NCBI GenBank assembly: GCA_017434685.1 | Contig: JAFREV010000001.1 | Location: 1-11,725 of the forward strand | Direction of reading: 5' to 3' | DNA: 11,725 bases | DNA from: Mogibacterium sp. | Lineage (GTDB): Bacteria > Bacillota > Clostridia > Peptostreptococcales > Anaerovoracaceae | Shown: positions 6,701-11,725 of the stretch, one piece after another | Layout of the letters: each line of letters opens with the position of its first letter | How positions within the stretch are numbered: the stretch's first letter is position 1 | Made by a program: the position numbers and the translations under genes | Notes under the pieces: generated by a model | Database searches by the model: none | Told to the model about the DNA's origin: nothing | Seen by the model: the letters and a program-made list of their open reading frames with translations, nothing else

Positions 6701-9505
6701 TATCTCCTCCGTCTGCTCGATTTCACCTGTTTGCGGATTATAAGTTGACTTTTTGTGCGGCGTAGCCGAAATCTCAGTTTTAATATCACTGAGATTTATC
6801 TCACCCGGTGTAAAGATATAGTCCTCACAAGGAATAAGTTGCCCCGATCCGTCATCCTTAAACTCGTCAAAATTAAAAGTGATAGGGGTGGTTTTATATT
6901 CTTTTTTAACATCATCCCAATCAACGATTTTCGGGTCTCTTCCCGGAACGTACTCCGGTTCCCCGAACAGGACTTTGATATCGTCCTTTTTACCCGCGCT
7001 CAAAACCGAACCAAGAGCCGTTTTACCCCTAAAGTCCAGCGGATCCAGTTCCATTCCCTTTACAACAGTTAATCCCGGAAGCGTGGTCGTGACATTTTCA
7101 TCCCCATCGTAAACAAGTGTGTATACCTTGGCATCACCGTTTTCGGCCGATATCGACATAGGAAGTTCAAATCTTCCTTTCCAGGTATTACCTGCCGGGG
7201 CAAGTTCTTCCATAGTCTCGAATTCCGTAGCCGGCGGATTTGCTTCTCCGTCAAGAGGCACATCTGCAATTTCTGCATTTCCGAATTTAGTAGTTGCCGT
7301 TACTTTAATCGTTACCGGCGCCTTTGCTACTGAATTGATCCATTTCTTTTCAATGCTAAGGGTGGCAGATGGTGTCGCTTGGTCGCCTGCCGTACCAAAG
7401 ATGTATGTGCCGTCGGCAGCAAGGCCGCCGCCGTGTCTTGCCAGATTTCCGAATACGTTAACCTTAATCGAACCCGGGTTCATAGCGGTTCCGTTTGCAT
7501 TTTTTAGGTTGAGACGTCCGTTTGAGACCTCTGACTCATATTTCTGTTTCGTGTTCTCGTTTATCCAATTGGCATCCGTCAGTCCATTGATTACGACTGT
7601 ACCCTTGCCTCCCGTATCGGCGTGGAAGTCACTTCCTCCGGCAATTCCCGAGCGCGATATAAGTTTACCGGTTCCGTCCTCTACAGACTCCGCACTATTT
7701 ACCTTCGCATCAGCGAGGTCCGAGCCGCCCAGAGTCTTGTGGTATGCACCACTCGGATTATATGGAGCCCCCGGGGCGCCTGTGGCCCAGTTGTTGGTAA
7801 TTATTACTTCGTCAGGCTCATTTGCATCAAATATCGTGTTACCGTATGCACAGAGCCATACTCCTCCGCCTGTTCCCTGGGCACCGGTACCGTCCAGCCA
7901 GTCGTCAGTATTTCCTTTGGCTGCACCGCCTGTAACTTCGCCGTCAAGAATATTACCTGCATCACCACAAGTTGTCGGCGCCTGAAGCAGGGTATCCAGA
8001 GGAGCATCTAAATGATTCCATGTTAATGTGCTCGCCCCATCAGGTTTCCAGTAATCGGAAAGGATCTGGCTATCAGGGGCTGCTTTTGTAGCATCACGAG
8101 CTTTTGATTCGCCCGAAACCGCTGCATTATCGTGAACATAGAGTCCTGTCATTTGTACTGTATATTCATACTTCGGGTGGTCTCCCATAACATACATAGC
8201 ACCACCGAGCATGCGTCCCAAATTGTAGCTGAGTTCACCCTGGTTAATATTAACTCCGTCGGAATCTGCGAGAATAGCACCTCCACGTGTAAAGGCGGTG
8301 TTTTCGGTAAGTTTTCCGCCTTCCATGAAGAATTCACCATCTAACCTTTTATCGAACTCAGGATGAAGGCCGTCATCTCCGCTCATTCGTCCCAGCAACC
8401 AATCAACTCCGTTTTCTGTAGCAAAAACGGCACCGCCGCCAAACCATGCAACGTTCTTGGACATGGTTCCGCCGGTCATCAAAATGCGACCTCCCTGCTC
8501 AACCGTAGAACCTCCTCCGAACTGAGCTCCGACGTTCTTTGTTATGGTCGTTCCTTCTTTTACTTTTACCTCCGTGCCTTTGCCTGAGGCCATTATGCCT
8601 CCGGTATCTGCACGGTTGTTTTCAATCGTTCCTTCTACAGTACCTTTGGCACCGCCCTTATAGATAACTGCACCGGCTGTAGCAGTGATTCCTGTTCCCG
8701 GTGAGCTTCCGTCTATGCCCGCGTCCTTGGAACGAGGGCGACCGTCAAAGTTTCCGCTGTTTGCTTTTTGAGTCTTGGCATTCGGTACGCGCGGGATGTT
8801 AGGGCCTGCACCTTTAATGTACTGCTTTATAGATTGCGCGTCGTTGTTTGCTTTTAAATCATCAACGATATATCCGACAAGGTTGTTCTTGATAACACCT
8901 GTTGATCCCAAATCGAATTGGGCATTAGCTCCGTTTGCTACAACAGGAGCTACGTAACGAGGGGTTGTCGCTTTATTTCTTGATGTAACAAAATCTGAGA
9001 TGGTTCCGTTGAGAGTTGCGCTGCCGCCTCCCTCAACCTGAATGAAGAATCCCTTCGGCTCGTAGGTCTTGCCATCTTCACTTAAGCCACCTGTGAACTT
9101 GTCTGCTGTATAGGGATTATTGTCAGGGCAACTCTGAGAACTTCCGTCGCTTGTCTTGCCGGACAGAGTAGTTCCTTCGGCGATGGTCAGATTTCCTCCC
9201 GATTCCACTTTAAACATGGAGTCGTATTTATCTCGTCCTGCCTTTGAATAAATAGTATTTCCGCCTGTTATGGTAATGGTCACACCATCAGGAATAGTGA
9301 TTGTATCCTCGGCGACTATGTCTTTTGTAAGTGTGATTGTTCCGCCGTTGTTTATAGCTGACTTAAGAGTTGCCCATGAATCTACGCTGGCATCCGCATA
9401 GGCGCTCATATTATCTGCAAAGAAAAACGGGCCGGCTGAAAAGAGCATCAGCAGCGATAGAATCGTTACTATTAGTCGGTTCGTCATCTTGTGGTTATTT
9501 GTCAT
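3776..9505 (-). CDS. Giant secreted cell-wall adhesin with beta-helix-like, Cna_B-like and D2-type isopeptide domains
   Basis: This 1909-residue surface protein starts at 9505, where GAGGG precedes the ATG by 7 bases; a second Met at codon 7 has no better site. Residues about 1-37 form a signal peptide (LIVTILSLLMLF core, AYADA near the cleavage site). Residues about 40-710 are Gly/Asn/Thr rich with recurring N-x-A-x-x-GG[GA] turns (for example FGGGAVF, RGGAILA, LGGAMYV), like a right-handed beta-helix. A Cna_B-like domain begins at KKW (720-722). A D2-type pilin domain begins at EKYVN (959). A region with a two-copy SRLF repeat spans about 1176-1388. A second Cna_B domain has KKW (1390-1392), YEVDE and ITNT (Asn1475). 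A second EKYVN domain begins at 1486 and carries a tyrosine-rich insertion. An acidic linker leads to GADTG (1874-1878), a membrane segment (about 1884-1903) and RRKRSR. It is probably sortase-anchored and involved in attachment. The ligand is unknown and no sortase is in the window. Confidence 0.88.
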   Translation of the reverse strand: MTNNHKMTNRLIVTILSLLMLFSAGPFFFADNMSAYADASVDSWATLKSAINNGGTITLTKDIVAEDTITIPDGVTITITGGNTIYSKAGRDKYDSMFKVESGGNLTIAEGTTLSGKTSDGSSQSCPDNNPYTADKFTGGLSEDGKTYEPKGFFIQVEGGGSATLNGTISDFVTSRNKATTPRYVAPVVANGANAQFDLGSTGVIKNNLVGYIVDDLKANNDAQSIKQYIKGAGPNIPRVPNAKTQKANSGNFDGRPRSKDAGIDGSSPGTGITATAGAVIYKGGAKGTVEGTIENNRADTGGIMASGKGTEVKVKEGTTITKNVGAQFGGGSTVEQGGRILMTGGTMSKNVAWFGGGAVFATENGVDWLLGRMSGDDGLHPEFDKRLDGEFFMEGGKLTENTAFTRGGAILADSDGVNINQGELSYNLGRMLGGAMYVMGDHPKYEYTVQMTGLYVHDNAAVSGESKARDATKAAPDSQILSDYWKPDGASTLTWNHLDAPLDTLLQAPTTCGDAGNILDGEVTGGAAKGNTDDWLDGTGAQGTGGGVWLCAYGNTIFDANEPDEVIITNNWATGAPGAPYNPSGAYHKTLGGSDLADAKVNSAESVEDGTGKLISRSGIAGGSDFHADTGGKGTVVINGLTDANWINENTKQKYESEVSNGRLNLKNANGTAMNPGSIKVNVFGNLARHGGGLAADGTYIFGTAGDQATPSATLSIEKKWINSVAKAPVTIKVTATTKFGNAEIADVPLDGEANPPATEFETMEELAPAGNTWKGRFELPMSISAENGDAKVYTLVYDGDENVTTTLPGLTVVKGMELDPLDFRGKTALGSVLSAGKKDDIKVLFGEPEYVPGRDPKIVDWDDVKKEYKTTPITFNFDEFKDDGSGQLIPCEDYIFTPGEINLSDIKTEISATPHKKSTYNPQTGEIEQTEEILYNIYLFEIPLTAPMTNDNWPLTEKYVNKKVHEDIVNFDQDFEYDIMAYVPANATEFTISDTLVNGLEFADKYGNPTKNPKEAIRSITVKYTNNHQTGEKGSVSDEPLHTYNTRPIDFMKWGVAYGEKYYPIMNIEDKTVSVKFDYAKPEDNRVFGINNAAESWLPGRWIQVTFGARIEDKYRSLDELKALSAEVEDKDNSWENDETDKQAPGAHDLVVANGDLDLVASLVSDVGPDPIMWAVPGPSRLFARSERGEYYATPMNDKSGNTWQRIDKNSDDEYFGAKAWKNADNRYNGRPPESYDTGDRIDLNDSKLAPLKKQALVIGHKLVKGAEGGSRLFVQTEDPAGNTHIFVNEDKTGAEWREITSADGDVYTNAINRLKPDSGTIRMLDLKTKEYTLKGDGKNWPVISEEEHEGMANQGKYEVKFGNGPSHTYKTNTVTVNPETQELEATKKWVEAKKDEIPSPEDFASFLILKANNEDVTEKYKDKLTVKDNKDFTYTAKWVGLPNLEGVDYSYEVDEEKIPGFTKKIEGLIITNTKTREEKPEIEKYVNQAVHKDIKLDEVFTYDIIAYITKDADSVTITDKLNDVLTFESKAEDIKVVDLGEDNNHLVTNNISNVEVNDNASVAQEGEPVDAAKVTVDGQDLKVFITNKMKVITEAYDPVEIETINPKKERYYEKLDVPYYEKTKDTDIVDGKEYYTESSGTYTLVANPEKEELVNYYEKVEYVLTKDTKPEDGKTYYTENGNEFSKITITPVNPKTEGYFEEGADGYVETEDEVPAAGKTYYEKKTITDGSRGYEYDGDEQPVTDLRGHWVKVTFNAKIKDGLKVEDVKKAFETINSDQVEKDRVEENVGNAPVVSAEDHTGIPNNAKYTIGVASEAGIQEDVYGDSSNTVTVKPEDETGGEDGTEPDDREGDEDVKPDNDEEGDDSKVKGADTGDDTEMMPWMLLFIASAAAVTTGAVYRRKRSR
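4325..4666 (-). repeat. Three tyrosine-rich YYEK...GKxYYT repeats within the adhesin
   Basis: Residues 1614-1727 hold three imperfect units with a period of 43-45 residues, starting at YYEK (1614), YYEK (1659) and YFEE (1702). Each has an aromatic/acidic start, a Thr-x-Asp turn, then DGKEYYTE, DGKTYYTE or AGKTYYEK. Units one and two end in NPEKEE or NPKTEG. The DNA copies have diverged, so this is an old protein-level repeat rather than a recent duplication. Repeats of this type are known from phage tail and surface proteins (recalled, not searched). Confidence 0.75.
5600..5689 (-). repeat. Second copy of the SRLF...W repeat in the adhesin
   Basis: Residues 1273-1302 run from SRLF to WREI and contain NEDKTGAEW. 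They align with residues 1182-1209 (SRLF to WQRI, NDKSGNTW). The SRLF-to-Trp spacing is 26 here and 24 in the other copy. The copies start 91 residues apart. Confidence 0.6.
5879..5962 (-). repeat. First copy of the SRLF...W repeat in the adhesin
   Basis: Residues 1182-1209 begin SRLFARSERGEYY and end NDKSGNTWQRI. This partner of the copy at 1273-1302 lies just after the first D2-type domain. I do not recognise the fold; the pair may be a small repeated beta module. Confidence 0.6.
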
Positions 9506-9512
9506 TTATTTA

Positions 9513-9517
9513 CCCTC
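9513..9517 (-). promoter_or_regulatory. Ribosome binding site of the adhesin gene
   Basis: GAGGG on the minus strand (within AGTGAGGG) lies 7 bases before the ATG at 9505 and decides between that start and the in-frame ATG six codons later. No convincing minus-strand promoter was found in the AT-rich stretch 9520-9620, though several weak -10-like words (TATAAA, CATAAT) occur. Confidence 0.65.
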
Positions 9518-9630
9518 ACTTTTTAACCATGTACACTTGCGTTTTACCCAAAGACCTATAGTTATGCAAATTTTATACGATTTTGGTGGATTATGCTATA
9601 TATTATTGTTTTTTAAGGAAAGGTTTTTTG

Positions 9631-9639
9631 TGGTAGAAT
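9631..9639 (+). promoter_or_regulatory. Candidate extended -10 promoter for deoD
   Basis: TGGTAGAAT matches the extended -10 pattern TGnTATAAT with a 5-of-6 hexamer (TAGAAT). The -35 region is only an AT-rich, T-run sequence without a good TTGACA match, as is common for extended -10 promoters. Predicted initiation is near 9646, giving a leader of about 60 bases. Confidence 0.45.
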
Positions 9640-9662
9640 TAAGCAGATTTAATAGATGAGAT

Positions 9663-9678
9663 GCCGAATGATTTCGGC
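9663..9678 (+). promoter_or_regulatory. Small leader hairpin upstream of deoD
   Basis: GCCGAA (9663-9668) and TTCGGC (9673-9678) form a perfect 6-bp stem with a TGAT loop, followed by TGTTTTA. It lies between the candidate promoter and the ribosome binding site. It could be a weak terminator or attenuator, or the end of an upstream transcript. No known riboswitch is recognisable. Confidence 0.4.
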
Positions 9679-9695
9679 TGTTTTAGGGAAGTGAA

Positions 9696-9700
9696 AGGAG
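9696..9700 (+). promoter_or_regulatory. Ribosome binding site of deoD
   Basis: AGGAG (within GAAAGGAG) is spaced 6 bases before the ATG at 9707 and supports that start. Confidence 0.8.
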
Positions 9701-9706
9701 AATTAT

Positions 9707-10414
9707 ATGTCGATTCCAACCCCTCATATAAATGCGAAAGCCGGTGACTTTGCGGAGACTGTTCTGATGCCGGGAGATCCGAAGAGAAGCCAGATGATTG
9801 CCGAGAAGTTCCTCGAGGATGCGGTGCTCGTAAACGACGTCCGCGGAGTACAGGGATATACCGGTACGTACAAGGGCAAGAGAGTGTCTGTTATGGCATC
9901 CGGAATGGGTCAGCCTGCGATAGGTATTTACTCATACGAACTCTTTGCATTCTATGATGTGAAGAATATTATCCGTATCGGCTCATGCGGTTCCATCGAT
10001 GAAGAACTACATCTCAAGGATATCGTAATTGCGCAGGCTGCATGCACCAACGGATTTTACGCTTCGCAGTATAATCTGCCGGGCACTTATGCTCCGATTG
10101 CATCATACGAATTATTGGAGAAGGCTGTTAATGAGGCAAGAGCCAAAGGTTACAAGTTCAAGGTCGGAAATATCCTGTCCTCGGATACGTTCTACGATGA
10201 TGCCGAGTCCGCGATGGATTGGTGCAAGATGGGTGTTTTGGGAATCGAGATGGAGTCTGCTGCTCTTTACTGCAACGCTGCCAGGCTCGGTAAGAACGCG
10301 CTTTGCATCTGCACAGTATCTGACTCATTCAACCATCCGGATGAGATTATGACTGCCGAAGAGCGTCAGAACTCGCTCACACAGATGATAGAATTGGCAC
10401 TTGAGATTGCATAG
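9707..10414 (+). CDS. deoD: Purine nucleoside phosphorylase DeoD type
   Basis: DeoD is the cytosolic hexameric enzyme that cleaves purine (deoxy)nucleosides with phosphate to give the free base and (deoxy)ribose-1-phosphate, in purine salvage and nucleoside catabolism. At 235 residues it is close to the E. coli enzyme (239). Visible landmarks are TPHINA with His7 (nucleoside site of the neighbouring subunit), PGDPKR (22-27) and DVRG (44-47) for phosphate binding, RIGSCG (90-95), EMES (181-184) for the ribose, and TVSD with Asp206 as the likely equivalent of the catalytic Asp204. The E. coli SDH motif appears as SDS here. The gene stands alone on its strand, with its own promoter-like sequence, a good ribosome binding site and a strong terminator 8 bp after the stop. 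The neighbours are not salvage genes. All key residues look intact. Confidence 0.95.
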   Translation: MSIPTPHINAKAGDFAETVLMPGDPKRSQMIAEKFLEDAVLVNDVRGVQGYTGTYKGKRVSVMASGMGQPAIGIYSYELFAFYDVKNIIRIGSCGSIDEELHLKDIVIAQAACTNGFYASQYNLPGTYAPIASYELLEKAVNEARAKGYKFKVGNILSSDTFYDDAESAMDWCKMGVLGIEMESAALYCNAARLGKNALCICTVSDSFNHPDEIMTAEERQNSLTQMIELALEIA

Positions 10415-10422
10415 ACAAAAAG

Positions 10423-10455
10423 ACTGCTGAGGCATCAGGCCTCAGCAGTTTTTTT
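10423..10455. terminator. Bidirectional intrinsic terminator between convergent deoD and transporter genes
   Basis: ACTGCTGAGGC (10423-10433) and GCCTCAGCAGT (10439-10449) form a perfect 11-bp stem around a 5-base loop. On the plus strand seven T follow (10449-10455); on the minus strand a five-T run follows (10421-10417), so it can end transcripts from both sides. The minus-strand stop codon of the transporter (10437-10435) lies in the loop, so the hairpin also encodes that protein's last residues. Confidence 0.9.
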
Positions 10456-11725
10456 GTGCGATATTTTCTTCATGTTTTCGTCTTCGGTTGCGACGGTGAC
10501 TATATCTCCGACGACGTTGACGAGGTTGACCAACCAGCCGAGCAGGACTTCACCGTAGATTGCCACGCAGACGTAGTCGTATTGCCCCAGATAGTTGAGT
10601 ATGATCATAAGTCCGATTACGCAGGATCCCGGTTGGCTCGGTGCTCCGAGAGAAAGGAAGAGCGCGAGCAGAGCTATTCCGAAGAGATTGAGCCAGCTGG
10701 CGTGTACAAATCCTGTTTCCACCAGGAGTATGGTCATAAGCGTGATGACGAAACAGTTCCCGTCGAGGTTCATCTCCGCCAGTATAGGGATAGAATCCTC
10801 AAGCCGTTTCCTGTCCATTTTGTATTTCGTGGTGCAATACCTGATGTTAAACGGTACTGCATCTATGGCTGAATTGATGATTATGTTTTCCTTGATGAGC
10901 GGTGGCAGCTTTTTTAAAAAATCTCTTATTCCGACTCCTGCATGCTTGAGTCTTGCCGCGTAGTAAAGGGCGAGAACAGACAGGCTCAGGATGATAATGA
11001 TTTCCATGATTAAGATCATGCCAACGTCTACAAACCCATCATCAATAAGCACGTCCAGCATCGCCAGAAAACTGAATACCGGCAGCGTGAACATGACTAC
11101 CGTCAGCATTTTTGAAAACAAGACGCAGCATCCTTTGATTACACTTTTCATGGCGTCGAAATATTTGCCCGCTGAGCACAGCGCGTACGTAGACATTACG
11201 GCGAGTATTATGAGCGGGAACGGAGATATGCTCTGGAAAGGATCAACTATGCTGCTCGGGGAGAGGTTCGCCAGTATCTTCGGAACATTTATAGCCTCGG
11301 ATTTTACCAGCCCGCCGGCATAGTTCAGAGGCCCTTCTATTATTTTCCCGCACACGAAGCCCCATGCCAGTGCGAGAAATATTGAGTTTACCGAGGATAT
11401 CAGGGTTTTGGCATGAAGGCGCCTCATGTTGGAACTTTTCTCTGCGAGAATGTATGCGTCTGTCATGTTGTTAAGCAGCGAAAAGAAGGTTACCGGTGCG
11501 CCCACCATTACTATGATATTTGAGAAAATCATTTCTGTCGGGAATACGATTTCATCGAGCAAATAGTGCTGGGCTTTCGGGCCCATAAATAATTGGATTG
11601 GTATGTAGACAATAAAGGCCAGCAGGAATGCCACCAGGCTGTAGATCATTCCGCTGCTGTAATTGCGCTTTACCATTATGGTGTAGTGGTTGTGTCCGGT
11701 ATGGTATCTGTGATCGATTTTCTCC
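10435..11725 (-). CDS. SDF/DAACS-family cation:dicarboxylate or amino-acid symporter, start probably beyond the right edge
   Basis: This is a polytopic membrane protein of the sodium:dicarboxylate symporter superfamily (GltPh-like fold), importing a dicarboxylate or amino acid with Na+ or H+. Counting from the ATG at 11676 it has 413 residues and about eight hydrophobic stretches. Family signatures are NLDG (303-306; NMDG in GltPh, cation and substrate site) and GAPSQPG (344-350; GTAGVPG-like tip of hairpin 2). The SSS tip of hairpin 1 seems replaced by NSAID, so it is a divergent member and the substrate cannot be assigned. The ATG at 11676 has no Shine-Dalgarno, and the frame stays open through 16 more codons (EKIDHRYHTGHNHYTI) to the window edge, so the real start is probably outside. 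The C-terminus (KKISHKKTAEA) is hydrophilic and overlaps the shared terminator. Confidence 0.8.
   Translation of the reverse strand, partial: EKIDHRYHTGHNHYTIMVKRNYSSGMIYSLVAFLLAFIVYIPIQLFMGPKAQHYLLDEIVFPTEMIFSNIIVMVGAPVTFFSLLNNMTDAYILAEKSSNMRRLHAKTLISSVNSIFLALAWGFVCGKIIEGPLNYAGGLVKSEAINVPKILANLSPSSIVDPFQSISPFPLIILAVMSTYALCSAGKYFDAMKSVIKGCCVLFSKMLTVVMFTLPVFSFLAMLDVLIDDGFVDVGMILIMEIIIILSLSVLALYYAARLKHAGVGIRDFLKKLPPLIKENIIINSAIDAVPFNIRYCTTKYKMDRKRLEDSIPILAEMNLDGNCFVITLMTILLVETGFVHASWLNLFGIALLALFLSLGAPSQPGSCVIGLMIILNYLGQYDYVCVAIYGEVLLGWLVNLVNVVGDIVTVATEDENMKKISHKKTAEA

Noticed and set aside
7119..7985. 288-codon plus-strand reading frame opposite the adhesin
   Set aside because: It lies wholly within the adhesin coding sequence; its Ser/Pro/Val-rich product is the mirror of the adhesin's Gly/Asn/Thr-rich codons.
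2287..11725. Alternative genetic code with TGA as a sense codon
   Set aside because: Other genes show no internal TGA, Trp is coded by TGG, and the transporter ends at a TGA exactly where the protein should end.
1..11725. CRISPR arrays, tRNA or rRNA genes, insertion sequences, phage attachment sites
   Set aside because: No regularly spaced direct repeats, cloverleaf sequences, transposase frames or terminal inverted repeats were seen on reading either strand.

Overview
The window looks like a piece of a low-to-mid GC Bacillota genome, most plausibly an anaerobic Clostridia lineage. The basis is strong AGGAGG-type ribosome binding sites, a very large secreted surface protein with a TGD/transmembrane/RRKR cell-wall sorting tail, isopeptide-type adhesin domains, and an EF-G2-type paralogue next to asnS. 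The exact family is inference. TGA is used as a normal stop and Trp is read from TGG, so the code is standard.

Layout. (1) 1-581, plus strand: a fragment of a CobD/HisC-like PLP aminotransferase, probably threonine-phosphate decarboxylase. It is cut by the window edge at its 5' end and broken at about 580. (2) About 582-2243, minus strand: an EF-G-like GTPase that loses all of domain V at the same point. The two genes are fused tail to tail, and reading frames run through the joint on both strands, so the 683-codon minus-strand ORF (192-2243) has a deceptively normal EF-G length. (3) 2287-3681, minus: asparaginyl-tRNA synthetase, full length (464 codons) but interrupted by one in-frame TGA. 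It lies 43 bp upstream of the EF-G-like gene, probably in the same transcript. (4) 3697-3766: a terminator hairpin for the upstream surface-protein gene and a candidate asnS promoter. (5) 3776-9505, minus: a 1909-residue cell-surface protein with a signal peptide, a beta-helix-like region, two Cna_B-like domains, two D2-type pilin/adhesin domains and a degenerate sorting signal. (6) 9506-9706: a divergent intergenic region with an extended -10 promoter and a leader hairpin for the plus-strand gene. (7) 9707-10414, plus: DeoD purine nucleoside phosphorylase. (8) 10423-10455: a strong bidirectional terminator that also encodes the C-terminal end of the next gene. (9) 10435-11725, minus: an SDF/DAACS-family cation:dicarboxylate or amino-acid symporter whose reading frame runs off the right edge.

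The genes do not form one pathway. The asnS/EF-G-like pair is translation-related, deoD is purine salvage, the transporter is solute uptake, and the large protein is a surface adhesin. I see no unmistakable new biological system. The points most worth checking are the tail-to-tail gene joint at about 580, the in-frame TGA in asnS, and the mosaic architecture of the surface protein, especially a tyrosine-rich repeat array apparently inserted inside one copy of a duplicated adhesin domain.
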